DNA of 64,000 bases from Dendrolimus kikuchii (lineage: Eukaryota > Arthropoda > Insecta > Lepidoptera > Lasiocampidae). The DNA lies in assembly GCA_019925095.2 (NCBI GenBank), contig CM034412.1, forward strand, positions 11,942,001-12,006,000, written 5' to 3'. Below are positions 33,825 to 43,350 of this stretch, piece after piece; position 1 is the first letter of the stretch; each line of letters starts with the position of its first letter. A program made the translations under genes and the position numbers. The notes beneath the pieces are model-generated. The model saw only the letters and a program-made list of their open reading frames with translations, was not told the origin of the DNA and ran no database searches.

Positions 33825-34523
33825 CTATTTTATCTTTGGTACATCATATAAAAGAAGAACCATTTTGGTTTTACAAAACACATGAGATTTAGAACAACAA
33901 AGTAGATAATATAATAAATTTTCTGAAATACATTCGCTAATAACACCAATTACAAGGATCGCGTGCAATATGATAATTAAACCACGATGCAGTTTTTTAA
34001 AATCTGATTCTTTGTTAGTTAATAACGTTATTATTACACGTTACGTCATTCTTCTATCTTACACCACCTAACTCTCTTATACTGATATAAATATTATTCA
34101 ATATGATCCTAAAGGCAGCTCGTTGTTTTCGCCACTATCGCCACTGGTGTTGCTGACATCCATAAGCGACAGTAAGCACTTTGCATTACAGTATACACAT
34201 GCTCATGACTAGCCCGAAAGCATGACAATTGCTACTTAATAGTATAGGAGACATGTAAGCGTGTAAAGCGGAATGCTACGTAAGCAAAATGCATCGTGCG
34301 AGGAGAAGTATGAAAGGCCGGCGACGACTGCGAGCCGACCCGTGCTTGAGTAAGGTTGTCGCTTTTGGAGTAATAAATTTAAGTTAAAACAATCGACTTT
34401 CAAATTACCCCAAACCTCAATCGCGGGGACGAGTCACACAATGCCGCCAAAATAGCATATGTGTCAAAGCATTGCTAGTAATGTATATGCTTATTTCGAT
34501 CATGCTCAAAAGTCACTTCTTTG
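33825..34523. other. anonymous stretch
   Basis: No gene or confident repeat. 34310-34370 is GC-richer. Confidence 0.35.
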
Positions 34524-34725
34524 ATTTTCGATGCCCGCGACTTCGTCCACGCTTAACTTGGAAATCCCGCGGGATTCCCGGGGCACAAAGTACCGCAGCA
34601 TTTAAAAACGGATGTAAGCTTTTGTTTTATAGAAAAGTATGTCAGCATAAGCAAATTTTTAGGCACCCGAACAACTATAAACCGCTCCCTGGAAAATTCA
34701 TTACGTAAAATTTGCTATCGATCAT
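34524..34725 (-). mobile_element. Helitron-like fragment
   Basis: 'gatgcccgcgacttcgtcca' and 'cccgcgggattcccgggg' are the inverse of 59460-59665. The terminal CTAG is missing. Confidence 0.55.
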
Positions 34726-34815
34726 CTAGGTAAGCGTGCTCCATCTTCGACTGCATCATCGTCCGGCACTGGACGTGATCGTGGTCAAACGCAAACCTAT
34801 TTACAATAAAAAAAA
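34726..34815 (+). repeat. retroposed tail, family N copy 2
   Basis: Nearly identical to 12410-12500, ending in 'caataaaaaaaaa'. Confidence 0.7.
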
Positions 34816-34846
34816 ACGTTTTTTTTTAATGAAATATGAATAATGA

Positions 34847-34983
34847 AGAACAGACGAGCTTGCATGACAAGAGTTATGAATGTCAAAGAGGCAAGTGAGG
34901 TGTGTAAGAATAAGCCTAAATGGCACTCTGTTGTTCGTGCCTACCCCGCAAGGGAACTGGCGTGAAGTTATGTATGTATGTGT
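34847..34983 (+). mobile_element. RTE-1 3' end
   Basis: 'gaacagacgagcttgcatga' to 'gtgaagttatgtatgtatg'. Encodes the last ~40 residues of the RTE-1 ORF. Confidence 0.85.
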
Positions 34984-35076
34984 AAATATGAATAATTGAA
35001 AGAATCAATAGAAAACAGACATCCATGTAATGTTTGTGTGTCCGGTTTTCTTAAACCAGTTTATATTACTATTTAG

Positions 35077-35256
35077 ACTTCCTGCGAATCCAATTGTAGC
35101 AAATTATTGGATAAAAGTAATCCGGGAATCGGAGATGACCATCACTGAAATCCCAACAAAAGGTCTCTTGAGCGTTCCAGTCATTTCGAAGAAAAAGACA
35201 TTTATATATCGGAAAAAGGTTTTAGGAGAATTAATAAAGGAGCTGTTCCAAGCAAG
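35077..35256 (+). pseudogene. THAP zinc-finger domain exon, frameshifted
   Basis: Frame 1 gives RLPANPIVANYWIKVIRESE. About 25 codons on, a different frame gives ERSSHFEEKDIYISEKGFRR, then INKGAVPSK. This is the order of a THAP domain: FP..P....W, then C..HF...D....GF.R....AVP. The Cys of the C2CH set is Ser here and a one-base shift (about 35155-35165) separates the halves. An AG acceptor precedes (35075-35076) and an AAG|GTGTGT donor follows (35257), so it looks like one exon. The first two zinc-binding Cys would be in an upstream exon not seen. It is either a dead host THAP gene exon or a P-element-type transposase relic. Confidence 0.6.
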
Positions 35257-35289
35257 GTGTGTATTGAAATAGCAGTATTTATTCAATTA

Positions 35290-35600
35290 TAAGATTAATA
35301 GTAATAACAATTCATACGTTTCAATAATATTTTGTTCTTATTGGTTTTGGAAATGAAGCTATCACCATGAAATTAGACATTACAGACTTAATTTCATACT
35401 GCCATATGTATGCACTTGGGGTAACGGAAATAAACATAATATGTTATTCTTAATATATGTATGAAACAGAATGATATTAAATACAACCAGAAATGCAATT
35501 TCGTATTTTATCTGAAATAAATTGAGTCATTCAAGATTGTCACGAACTTTGAGTTAATTACCTTTCAAGTAATTTGATTCAATTTGGTTGATTGAATAAA
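35290..35600. other. anonymous AT-rich stretch
   Basis: No further THAP exon or repeat was recognised downstream of 35256. Confidence 0.4.
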
Positions 35601-36245
35601 TCTATACTAATATTATAAAGAGGTAAAGTTTCTGACGTTGTAGGGGGTAATCTCTGAATAACTAACAATAAAACTTATACATATACTCAAACCAACGCGC
35701 ACTATCATCGCATTGCATTACACGCACACTTCACAAACAAACCAAGACACACAAAGAGCCTAAATATTAATAACCCAGGCACAGAAAAGAAAAAACCAAC
35801 ACACATGGCACTAGATAGGATTATATATAAGTATAGATATAAGGCCAACACTGCACATGCACTTCCTCACAACACAAGCATGTAACAGATACACTCTACA
35901 TTAGTATAAGTTTAGTATTAAAAATAGGATAAATTAATATAATAAGTTAATCTTAAGGTACACCATAAATCATTAAATTAATGTCACACACAGTAACAAA
36001 AGTAAAGAATAAGCGTGTATGGACTCTAAAATTTTTCATAGAAATTAAGTAGTAAAAAAAGGTACGGAACTCGAGTCCGTAGAGATATATATAATAATAA
36101 AAAATAATAAAAAAAACTAAACCGATTAAAAAAAATATTGCTGTTGGAAACCTACGTTAGCAGGGAGTGTCATAGGCTATATAACATGACGCTATATACC
36201 ACGGGAGCGGGACAGAGCGCGGGTGACACCGCGCCGGGCCGCTAG
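35601..36245 (+). mobile_element. Helitron-like element with retroposon insert
   Basis: A|TCTATACTAATATTATAAAG...gcgccgggccgCTAG|T. The sequence matches 1254-1441 at both ends. An unrelated ~430-bp retroposon interrupts it at about 35665-36115. Confidence 0.8.
35665..36115 (+). mobile_element. unclassified retroposon S, copy 1
   Basis: Its 3' part (35795-36090) is the inverse of 38653-38971, and its end is A-rich ('aataataaaaaataataaaa'). Possible duplication AACTAA at both junctions. Noncoding as far as can be read. Confidence 0.7.
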
Positions 36246-36349
36246 TACAATATATTATGATATTATTGGACCCGGAACTAATTAAAACTATTAATTAGTT
36301 TCAATTCTCATTTGTTATACGATGTTTATGCGTTATATTTTTAACTGAT

Positions 36350-36510
36350 AGATTAAAATATACCAGAAAAATAACTGGAAACAAGGAAATTCATAGCGCA
36401 CATATAAATAATTAAATAATGTAACGCAATAAATTTTACACTGATTTATAATATTGTCTCATCACCTTAGATTCAAAGATTAAATATTTTTGATTATAAT
36501 TTAAATAGCC
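36350..36510 (+). repeat. repeat J, copy 1
   Basis: 'gattaaaatataccag', 'ggaaacaaggaaatt' and 'aaagattaaatattttt' parallel 39905-40130. Confidence 0.55.
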
Positions 36511-36699
36511 GTTTGATTGGAATGAGACATTGGCAACTTTAAAAAATAAACAAACTTGACTAATAAAAATAGTTTCATAGGCAACATGTTTAACTGATAA
36601 TCTATTTATTTGTTATTTAATGGTGACTCTTAGATCATGAAGTAGTTTTCAAGGAAGTTTAATGTATAAAATATTGCTGAATGAATTAGTACAAAATCT

Positions 36700-37160
36700 T
36701 TAATGTTTTAACGGTTTTAAACGCGGTAATTTATTTGATTTTTGTTATTCCGACGTTTCGGCTACTTTTCAGTGGCCATGATCACTTGGCGTTACGTGAT
36801 CACGGAAGACAAAGATGTGAATTGTCAACGAGTATTGTTAAAGTTTTATTTAGTCTACCGCCAACTTGTTCATTTTAATAATTTAGTTTTAATTTTGTTT
36901 ATGGTTATTATTTACTCTATGGGAGCCTTATCTAATTTACAACATGTTACGGCTTAAAGAGAAGCAGCGCAAGAAACTCTTCAGCAAACATGCCTAGCTC
37001 TAGTAATTTTATATAATATTAAAATGAGTTGAAGGAAAAATAAAAGAAATTATCAGTCAAATTGGTCTGTGTTCCGTTGCACGCAGAAAGAGCTCACAGT
37101 GTCTTGCGGTCTGGCAGTGGGTTTTTCCTGGGTTTTAATAGTTATAATTATACAAGCTCT
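36700..37160 (+). repeat. FB1 left arm with long body
   Basis: Starts 'aacggttttaaacgcgg', 'attccgacgtttcggctac' and continues through 'ttactctatgggagcc' to 'aaactcttcagc' and 'tctggcagtgggttttt', a body shared with 62040-62345. The mirror right arm is absent. Confidence 0.7.
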
Positions 37161-37164
37161 TTGT

Positions 37165-37267
37165 TATAGAATATAGACTTGAAATTTGGCATGGACCTTC
37201 CTTTCGCCAAGTAAAGGTCAGCTAAGAAATATATTTTACGGCACGCGAAGCGGGCGGGTATCAGCTA
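37165..37267 (+). mobile_element. Helitron-like 3' end
   Basis: Ends 'cacgcgaagcgggcgggtat' then cagCTAG before T. Confidence 0.5.
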
Positions 37268-37376
37268 GTATGGATGTATTTATATTGGAACAATGGGCGG
37301 CCTCATCACTCATAAGGATCTCTTCCAGGCAACCTGGTATCCAAGGAGACTTTAACAGAAAATTTTAACATTATTT
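37268..37376 (-). repeat. LINE-F tail fragment
   Basis: 'aacaatgggcggcctcatc' and 'atctcttccaggcaacc' are the inverse of the LINE-F 3' end. Confidence 0.65.
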
Positions 37377-37615
37377 GGATGATGATGTGATGTTACTTAT
37401 ACAATTGTAATCAAATACTAATAAAAAACATTTAAAAAAATATGGTGATGGTTTTACCCAATACTTATTATTGTATAAATTAGAATGCCAAAAAGTCAAT
37501 AGATAACACTAAAAGGTCAATTTCATTAAAAAAGTTACGTTCACAGTTTTTTAGGTGGATTATTCTACTATTAATAATTTATGATTCAATTTTTGTTTGA
37601 TCAATTCTTGTTTAA

Positions 37616-38132
37616 AGAACAGGCGGTACAGGTTACATTGTATTAAATTTTTATTTATTTGCCCCCGGAAGATTTACTTCATTATATATCGCAAACTATA
37701 CCATCCCCCGTTTATCTATAAACTACAGAAATGATAAAACTTGTCAAAAATGACAAAATAGATAACATGGACCGAGTGGACGAAGTGGACCCAATGGAAC
37801 AAGTAGACAAAATCAGAAAACATATCCTAGTTTCCGGGATAACCTTTACATATATCTATCCCAAAATCTATCCCATTGCCCATTATCCGAGATAAAAAAT
37901 ATCCCTTGGCCACCCTCGGTATTAAAATTACATTATGTACTAAGTTTCAGCCAAATAGATTCAATAGACTTTCCATAAAAGGATAACAAACAGAGAGACA
38001 AATATATTTTTATCCCGGAAACTGTCCCATTTTTCGGGATAAAAAGTATCCTATGTTCATCCTCGGCATCGAAAACAGTTTTTCCGCGAAAACGGAACAG
38101 ACATTACTTTCGCATTTATAATATTAATAGGG
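37616..38132 (-). mobile_element. Helitron-like element HEL-6 copy (3' end unclear)
   Basis: Parallels 61195-61657: 'caggttacattgtattaaat', 'atcccttggccaccctcgg', 'tgttcatcctcggcatcg', 'gaaaacggaacagac', 'ttataatattaata'. No CTAG end was found. Confidence 0.6.
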
Positions 38133-38416
38133 TTTTACAAGGCAGTCAGCGTATTGGGATGCGGAAATCCCCTCCACTAACAAAAATAATATTTAACTTT
38201 TGTGTTTCGTTTTTAAGTCGTTTTTGCTGACCCCAAATTATTGGAGAAGATGAAATAAAAGAGAGAGGGGGGGGGGAGAGTCATTTGGCAAAAACTGAGC
38301 AGTAATGCATTCGTCATGTCCGTCTATCTTTATATCATGATTACTTTTCTCCAAACTACTGACTGTATATGGATGCAATTGGTCAGGAAGGTTCTGTTTA
38401 TATGGCGCTATGCAAA

Positions 38417-38418
<2 letters not shown>

Positions 38419-38490
<72 letters not shown>
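38419..38490. repeat. (TA)36 microsatellite
   Basis: A pure TA run inside the Helitron 5' end. Confidence 0.95.
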
Positions 38491-38493
<3 letters not shown>

Positions 38494-38652
38494 CAATTGC
38501 TTTTCGTTAGTTTCGCTAAAACTCAAGAACGGCTGGACTGATTTGGCTAATTTTGATTTTGAATTATTTGTGAAAGTCCAGGGATGATTTAAAAGGTGAG
38601 TAAATATGAAAAAATGCTTGGAATATAGTAAAAACAACAATTGCTTTCCCTT

Positions 38653-38971
38653 TTTTTTATTATTAACATCTCTACGGACTCGAGTTCCGTAACCTTTTTT
38701 ACTATTTAATTTCTATGAAAAATTTTAGAGTCCATACACGCTTATTGTTACTGTGTGTGACATTAATTTAGTGATTTTTATGTTGTGGTGTACCTTAAGA
38801 ATAACTTATTATTATATTAATTTATTCTAATTTTAATACTAAACTTATACTAATGTAGAGTATATCTGTTACATTGTTAAATGCTGGTGTTGTGAGGAAG
38901 TGCATGTGCAGTGTTGGCCTTATATCTATACTTATATATAGTCCTATCTAGTGCCGTGTGTGTTGTTTTTC
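38653..38971 (-). mobile_element. retroposon S, copy 2, inside HEL-1
   Basis: Minus-oriented insert with its poly(A) end at left (T-rich at 38653-38665). Flanked by a perfect 10-bp duplication GCTTTCCCTT (38643-38652, 38972-38981). The body is the inverse of 35795-36090. 5'-truncated relative to copy 1. Confidence 0.9.
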
Positions 38972-39222
38972 GCTTTCCCTTAGAAACTATTACTACCTGT
39001 CAAGCATTTGATGTTCGTCCCGTCGTTTAGAAATCAATTAAATTTAACGTAGTTCAGAAATCAAATTAAATTTAAAATTGAAGTATTTTTTAAATTTTTT
39101 GCTTTTGAATGTCAAACGTTTGATGTTCGTCCCTGTTAAGTTTTGACCACAATTTTGCAATTATCATTCAGCTTTTTTATTTCTTGATTCTGAGGCGGTG
39201 TGAAGTTTGCCGGGTCAGCTAG

Positions 39223-39436
39223 TGTATAATATATTTAAGTGTTGTTAGTTGGATCTTAAAAAATGACGATGTACTTTAATGATTTTTTTTTACTGAAATC
39301 AATCAGCTTGCGCCCCTTAGATTCTTGCGGCCGGGTGCCACGCGCCCCTCGCACCCTCGGGTAAAGACTGCCCTGATTATGTATACTATTTTTAACTGAC
39401 ACGTTTACTCTTTACGTATTTTAGTTTTTTCTTAGT
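39223..39436. other. unclassified stretch
   Basis: Contains a short GC-rich patch at 39310-39362 ('gcggccgggtgccacgcgcc'). No gene was recognised. Confidence 0.35.
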
Positions 39437-39742
39437 TTTTTTTATTTTATTGTATGAGTTCAGCATACACACCGGCTGACCACTCGATAGAGAGCGGTTA
39501 CCATCGCCTATGGACATTTGTAACACCAAAGGATCAATGTGCTGCCGCTCTCTAAAGGGAGACTGGAACCTGGCCACTAATGCCGAAACAAAACCCAAGA
39601 TCACTGTGGCAGCATACTCTAGACCAGTAGTGATTTCCATCCAGACGGGTAAATACCCTACCATCTGACTGTGAATTGTTTATTAGCCTCTTATGACAGG
39701 CCGCCCGACCGCAGGATATTGTATCCTTTCTCCGGTCGTGCA
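39437..39742 (-). repeat. repA copy 10
   Basis: Minus-strand, nearly full-length, diverged copy. Confidence 0.85.
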
Positions 39743-39774
39743 CTAATAAAAGTTTAATACAGAGTAAAATTTCA

Positions 39775-39860
39775 TTGGGAACCCAACGAGTTGTCTGGAA
39801 GAGATCGCTAGGTATAAGAGATTAAGCCGCCCATTGTTCCAATGCAAATGTATTCATATT
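39775..39860 (+). repeat. LINE-F tail fragment
   Basis: 'gttgtctggaagagatcgct' and 'ttaagccgcccattgttcc'. Confidence 0.6.
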
Positions 39861-39904
39861 AATGTCTAGGTTTAACTTTATCGTGAACAATGAAGAGTTT
39901 TTAT

Positions 39905-40137
39905 TCAGTCATTGAGATTAAAATAAACCAGATGAATAACTACAGACAAGGAAATTGGTTTTTTCTTAATGAGCAGTTAAATATTTAACTTTTAAAGTTC
40001 ACGGCGTAAATGTATATAAATTATCAAATAATATAATGCAATGAATTTTAATCAGTATTAATGCGTTTTGTATCCATCAGTTTAGATCTAAAGATTAAAT
40101 ATTTTAATTATTATTCGTTTATTAAGTCGTGGTAACG
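39905..40137 (+). repeat. repeat J, copy 2
   Basis: Parallels 36350-36510. It is cut by the hAT-like insertion target at 40138. Confidence 0.55.
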
Positions 40138-40145
40138 TTCTAGAG

Positions 40146-40493
40146 CAGTAGTCGGCAAACTTATTAGCCACAGAGCCAAATATGAACATTACAACAATTT
40201 TAAAAATAATTGGAAGTCAAATCTGCTTGTTTAGTAAACTTTGATTACACTAAATAAGTAGTACACTAAATTAAACTAAATTGCATACTTAATAAATATT
40301 TATTAATGCGAATAATATGCTTGCATCTTGGAAAGTTTGAGTAAGTCAGGTTTGTATGTTGTTGTTATTAATTTTAGGCATGATTCCAAGTTCTCATCAA
40401 TAAGATTTATTATTGCGGCTGCCGTGGATATTTATGCCAGAGCCGCACTTAAGAGCTACATGCGGCTCTGGAGCCGCACTTTGCCGACCACTG
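40146..40493. mobile_element. hAT-like nonautonomous element
   Basis: Terminal inverted repeats CAGTAGTCGGCAAAC and (inverse) CAGTGGTCGGCAAAG, with mirrored inner motifs ('gccacagagcc' and 'ggctctggagccgc'). 8-bp duplications TTCTAGAG (40138-40145) and TTCTACAG (40494-40501) differ at one base. 8-bp duplications and CAG-starting ends are hAT features. No transposase frame. Confidence 0.85.
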
Positions 40494-40501
40494 TTCTACA
40501 G

Positions 40502-40620
40502 CTTTCAATGGACGAGTTTAAAAAATTAGTAAAGCGACGTTTGTCTAAGAAGGTTTATTACACGTAAGATTTTCTAGAAGATCGCACCGAATGTGCAAAT
40601 TACTCGTAACTATTATTACC
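40502..40620 (+). pseudogene. LINE ORF2 end fragment
   Basis: MDEFKKLVKRRLSKKVYYT followed by 'cgtaagattttctagaagat' parallels 45336-45460. It resembles the FKk.lk..L...YY ending of CR1/Jockey-type ORF2. Confidence 0.55.
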
Positions 40621-40644
40621 TAGAGTTTGCCCCACGCCGTTGTT

Positions 40645-40955
40645 ATCCGTGCAGGAACGGAGAAAGAATACAACTTTCTGCGGCCGGGAGGCCTGTCGTA
40701 AGAGGTGACAAAAGAACCCACAGCCAGATGGTAGGGCATTTGATCGGCCGGATGGCTACTACACCTGGTCTAGAGTATGCCGCCATAACAGCCTTGAGTT
40801 GTGTTCCGGCATTAGTGACCAGGTTCCAGCCTCCTTTAAGAGAGCAGCAGCGCATTTGTAGCACCTTTGATGATGCAAATGTCCATAGGCGATGGTAACC
40901 GCTTTTCATTAAGTGGGCCGTCTGCCTGTCTTCTGAACTGCTACAATAAAAAAAA
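40645..40955 (+). repeat. repA copy 11 (full length)
   Basis: 'atccgtgcaggaacggagaa' to 'ctacaataaaaaaaa'. Confidence 0.9.
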
Positions 40956-41044
40956 CGCCGCGTATCAAGCCCTAGGCGTTAGCTTTATTGTATTTATTCA
41001 AAAACTTAATTCGGTTGTTTACATATAATATAAAACATAATAAT

Positions 41045-41345
41045 AACAAAGAAACTAAGACTACGTTTTAACGGCTTTAAGCGCGGTAATTTATTTGATT
41101 TTGGTTATTCCGACGTTTCATAATCAAAATTTAAACTAAATAATTAAAATGAACAAGTTGGCGGTAGGCTAAATAAAACTTTAACAATACTCGTTGACAA
41201 TTCACATCTTTGTATTCCGTGATCACGGCCACTGAAAAGTGGCCGAAACGTCGGAATAAGCAAAAACCAAACAAATTACCGCGCTTAGAGCCGTTAAACC
41301 GTAGTTTTATTATGTATACATGTCGCGAAAACTTAAGAAAATATT
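41045..41345. repeat. FB1 foldback element
   Basis: Left arm 'gtttaacggctttaagcgcgg...ttattccgacgtttc' approximates; right arm 'gtggccgaaacgtcgg' to 'tgtcgcgaaaacttaagaaa'. Part of the left arm is deleted after 'ccgacgtttc'. Confidence 0.75.
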
Positions 41346-41636
41346 ATAAAGAAACTAAGTCCATATAATCTACAACTACCCAGCATAGAAGTGAGTGGAA
41401 GCCAACCTGATTTGAAGTAATATAATGAATAACACTCCCGGGTAAATTCCCGCGGGATTCCCGAAATATAAAGCATCGCATCACTTAAAAGACTTCAGCT
41501 ATCATTTTACTGAAATCGTATCGAAATTAATAAAATTGTTTATGCAATCTAACTAATTTGTATCATAAATAGTTTGTACGTGAATCCCGAACAAACAGAA
41601 AAGAAATCTATAAAAATGCATCGTTTATATAGTATA

Positions 41637-42108
41637 CTAGCTGTGCCCGCGACGCCGTCCGCGTGGAATTTGTTTTCAACCCTTTTGAAACATTTTTAAT
41701 TGCTGCTCCTCTCCTATTGGTCTTAGCGTGATGATAAGTGCCTCGAAAATGGGCTATCCAAGACTGAAAGAATTTTTGAAATCAGACCAGTATTTCCTGA
41801 GATTAGCGCGTTTAAATAAACAAACAAACTGTTCAGCTTTATATATAAATAAATAAATAATCGGCAGACAAACACACATATTGTATATTCCCAAATTAAG
41901 CAAGTTACGCTTGTGTTATGGATAATATACAACGGACTACTCTGGGGCCGATCCCAGACACCCAGACCATAGTAAATAACGGAGAAAATACGTTTCCGAA
42001 ATTTACTATACCAGGAATCGAACCCGGAGCCTCTGCGTTGCAGTGAGGTAGGCCGGCAAAGACTTAGCCCGCTCAACCACAGAGGCCGTCAAATATATTA
42101 GTATAAGA
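41637..42108 (-). mobile_element. HEL-4 copy with SINE-E insert
   Basis: Minus-strand 3' CTAG (41637-41640) after A. 5' TC (as GA, 42107-42108) before T. Its 5' end is split by SINE-E. Confidence 0.8.
41847..42092 (-). mobile_element. SINE-E copy, tRNA-derived
   Basis: Read on the minus strand, the head has A-box-like 'gagcgggctaagtctttg' and B box GGTTCGATTCC. The body then has 'tagtaaatttcggaaacg' and 'gaatatacaatatgtgtg', ending 'gtctgccgattatttattta'. It resembles a tRNA only in the promoter region. Flanking 'tatata' may be the duplication. Confidence 0.85.
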
Positions 42109-42114
42109 TTCTAG

Positions 42115-42175
42115 TTTTTTTTAAACAGCTTTAATATACAGACACTGCATGTTTAGAATTTTATGATATTATAGA
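42115..42175 (-). repeat. repeat K fragment
   Basis: 'cagctttaatatacagacac' and 'catgtttagaattttat' are the inverse of 6215-6245. Confidence 0.55.
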
Positions 42176-42621
42176 TTTCTCATATTCTGAAAGTACGCTT
42201 GGAGATGCCTGATCACAGGGATGAAAGCAGTACTACTTTTCGTCCGGGGAAACCATTTTTCCCGCTTTCAAAACATTTAAAAAACTATGCGAACCATAGA
42301 TAATACATGGTCATGTCCTAACTTTTTTACACCCACTGTTAAATCGCGACATAAATTGTAATAAAAAGTATCAACAATTTTGTAACGTCTTATAAATTGC
42401 TTTCCACTAAATCATTATTTAATTTAAATAAACTTGAGCTAAGTATTTACTATCATCGGTGACAAAAAAATACTGGCTAGTAAAATGCCACAGACAAGAA
42501 AAAATTACTTGAGGTTTTGTGTATGACGTATTAAATGAGTTCATCAGATTTCATTACAGAGTTGTGCGTTTAAGTGATAAGTTTTTATTTACTTTCCCCG
42601 TATTCGAAATGAATAGCAGAG
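42176..42621. other. anonymous stretch
   Basis: No gene or known repeat was recognised. Confidence 0.35.
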
Positions 42622-42732
42622 TGTTAACTTCGGTTGAAAGGCCTATTTAGGCACTCGAATTATTAGCGCCCTCGTTACGCTCGTGCGGCAAATTATCTCA
42701 AGCCTAAATAGGTCACTTTCACCTCTCGTGTA
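42622..42732. repeat. short imperfect palindrome (MITE-like)
   Basis: 'gttgaaaggcctatttaggc' mirrors 'gcctaaataggtcactttca', within outer 'tgttaac' and 'gtgtaaca'. Confidence 0.55.
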
Positions 42733-42867
42733 ACAATCTACTGTTACATCTTATTTTTTAGTATTAAAGTTTGAAATTGTAGAAAAAACCCCAACTGGAG
42801 AGGACATAACGCTTTTTCCTTACATGCGTGAAAGAACTTCGTTCCAAAACTGTTACTTAATGTTGTC

Positions 42868-43164
42868 TTACGACTTACTTACTTACTCCATTGGCTCAGC
42901 GACTCAAAGTGGGTCTTGGCCTCCGTAACGAGAACATGCCACTTTTGTCTGTGCGGTGTCTTGCCAATTATTGGCGCGTAGCTCCGACAGGTCAGTCGCC
43001 ACTGTGTCCTTCCGACGATATTTGGGACGGCCGACCGGACGCCGACCTACCGGCCGTCCCAAATATGCTTTCGTCACGCTGCGATCCTGTCCCATCCGTT
43101 CTACGTGACCGAGCCAGCGGGGGCGGTGAGCTTTTATTTCTCCTATTATTAGGCACGGCCACAA
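42868..43164 (-). pseudogene. RTE-like LINE ORF2 C-terminus with (GTAA)n-type tail
   Basis: Reads IIGEIKAHRPRWLGHVERM, SVTKAYLGRPVGRRPVGRPK, then DLSELRANNWQDTAQ. The RWLGHV.RM...GRP.GRP...W.D.V..DL....NW order is that of RTE-like ORF2 ends. The minus-strand tail is 'gtaagtaagtaag' (42868-42884). The N-terminal part is absent. Confidence 0.75.
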
Positions 43165-43347
43165 GCTGTCTTACAATAAGCAGTATATAAAAAAGCTACC
43201 GCTTTATGCTTTTACAATACGAATGCCGAGACGCGATTTCCATTCCAGTCCAATAAATTATTATAATAGATAATAAAAAAAGTATATATTGAATTAATTT
43301 ACATTCAAATTATTAATACACTGAACAATAATAATGTATTATTATAA
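43165..43347. other. anonymous AT-rich spacer
   Basis: Nothing recognised. Confidence 0.4.
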
Positions 43348-43350
43348 CTA

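Larger units (their letters stand above)
38417..39222 (+). mobile_element. HEL-1 copy with retroposon insert
   Basis: A|TCTATATATAT...gccgggtcagCTAG|T. It begins with a long (TA)n run (38419-38490) and is interrupted by retroposon S at 38653-38971. Confidence 0.85.

Noticed and set aside
42891..43190. 99-codon plus-strand frame
   Set aside because: Antisense to an RTE-like ORF2 end with a clear RWLGHVERM motif.
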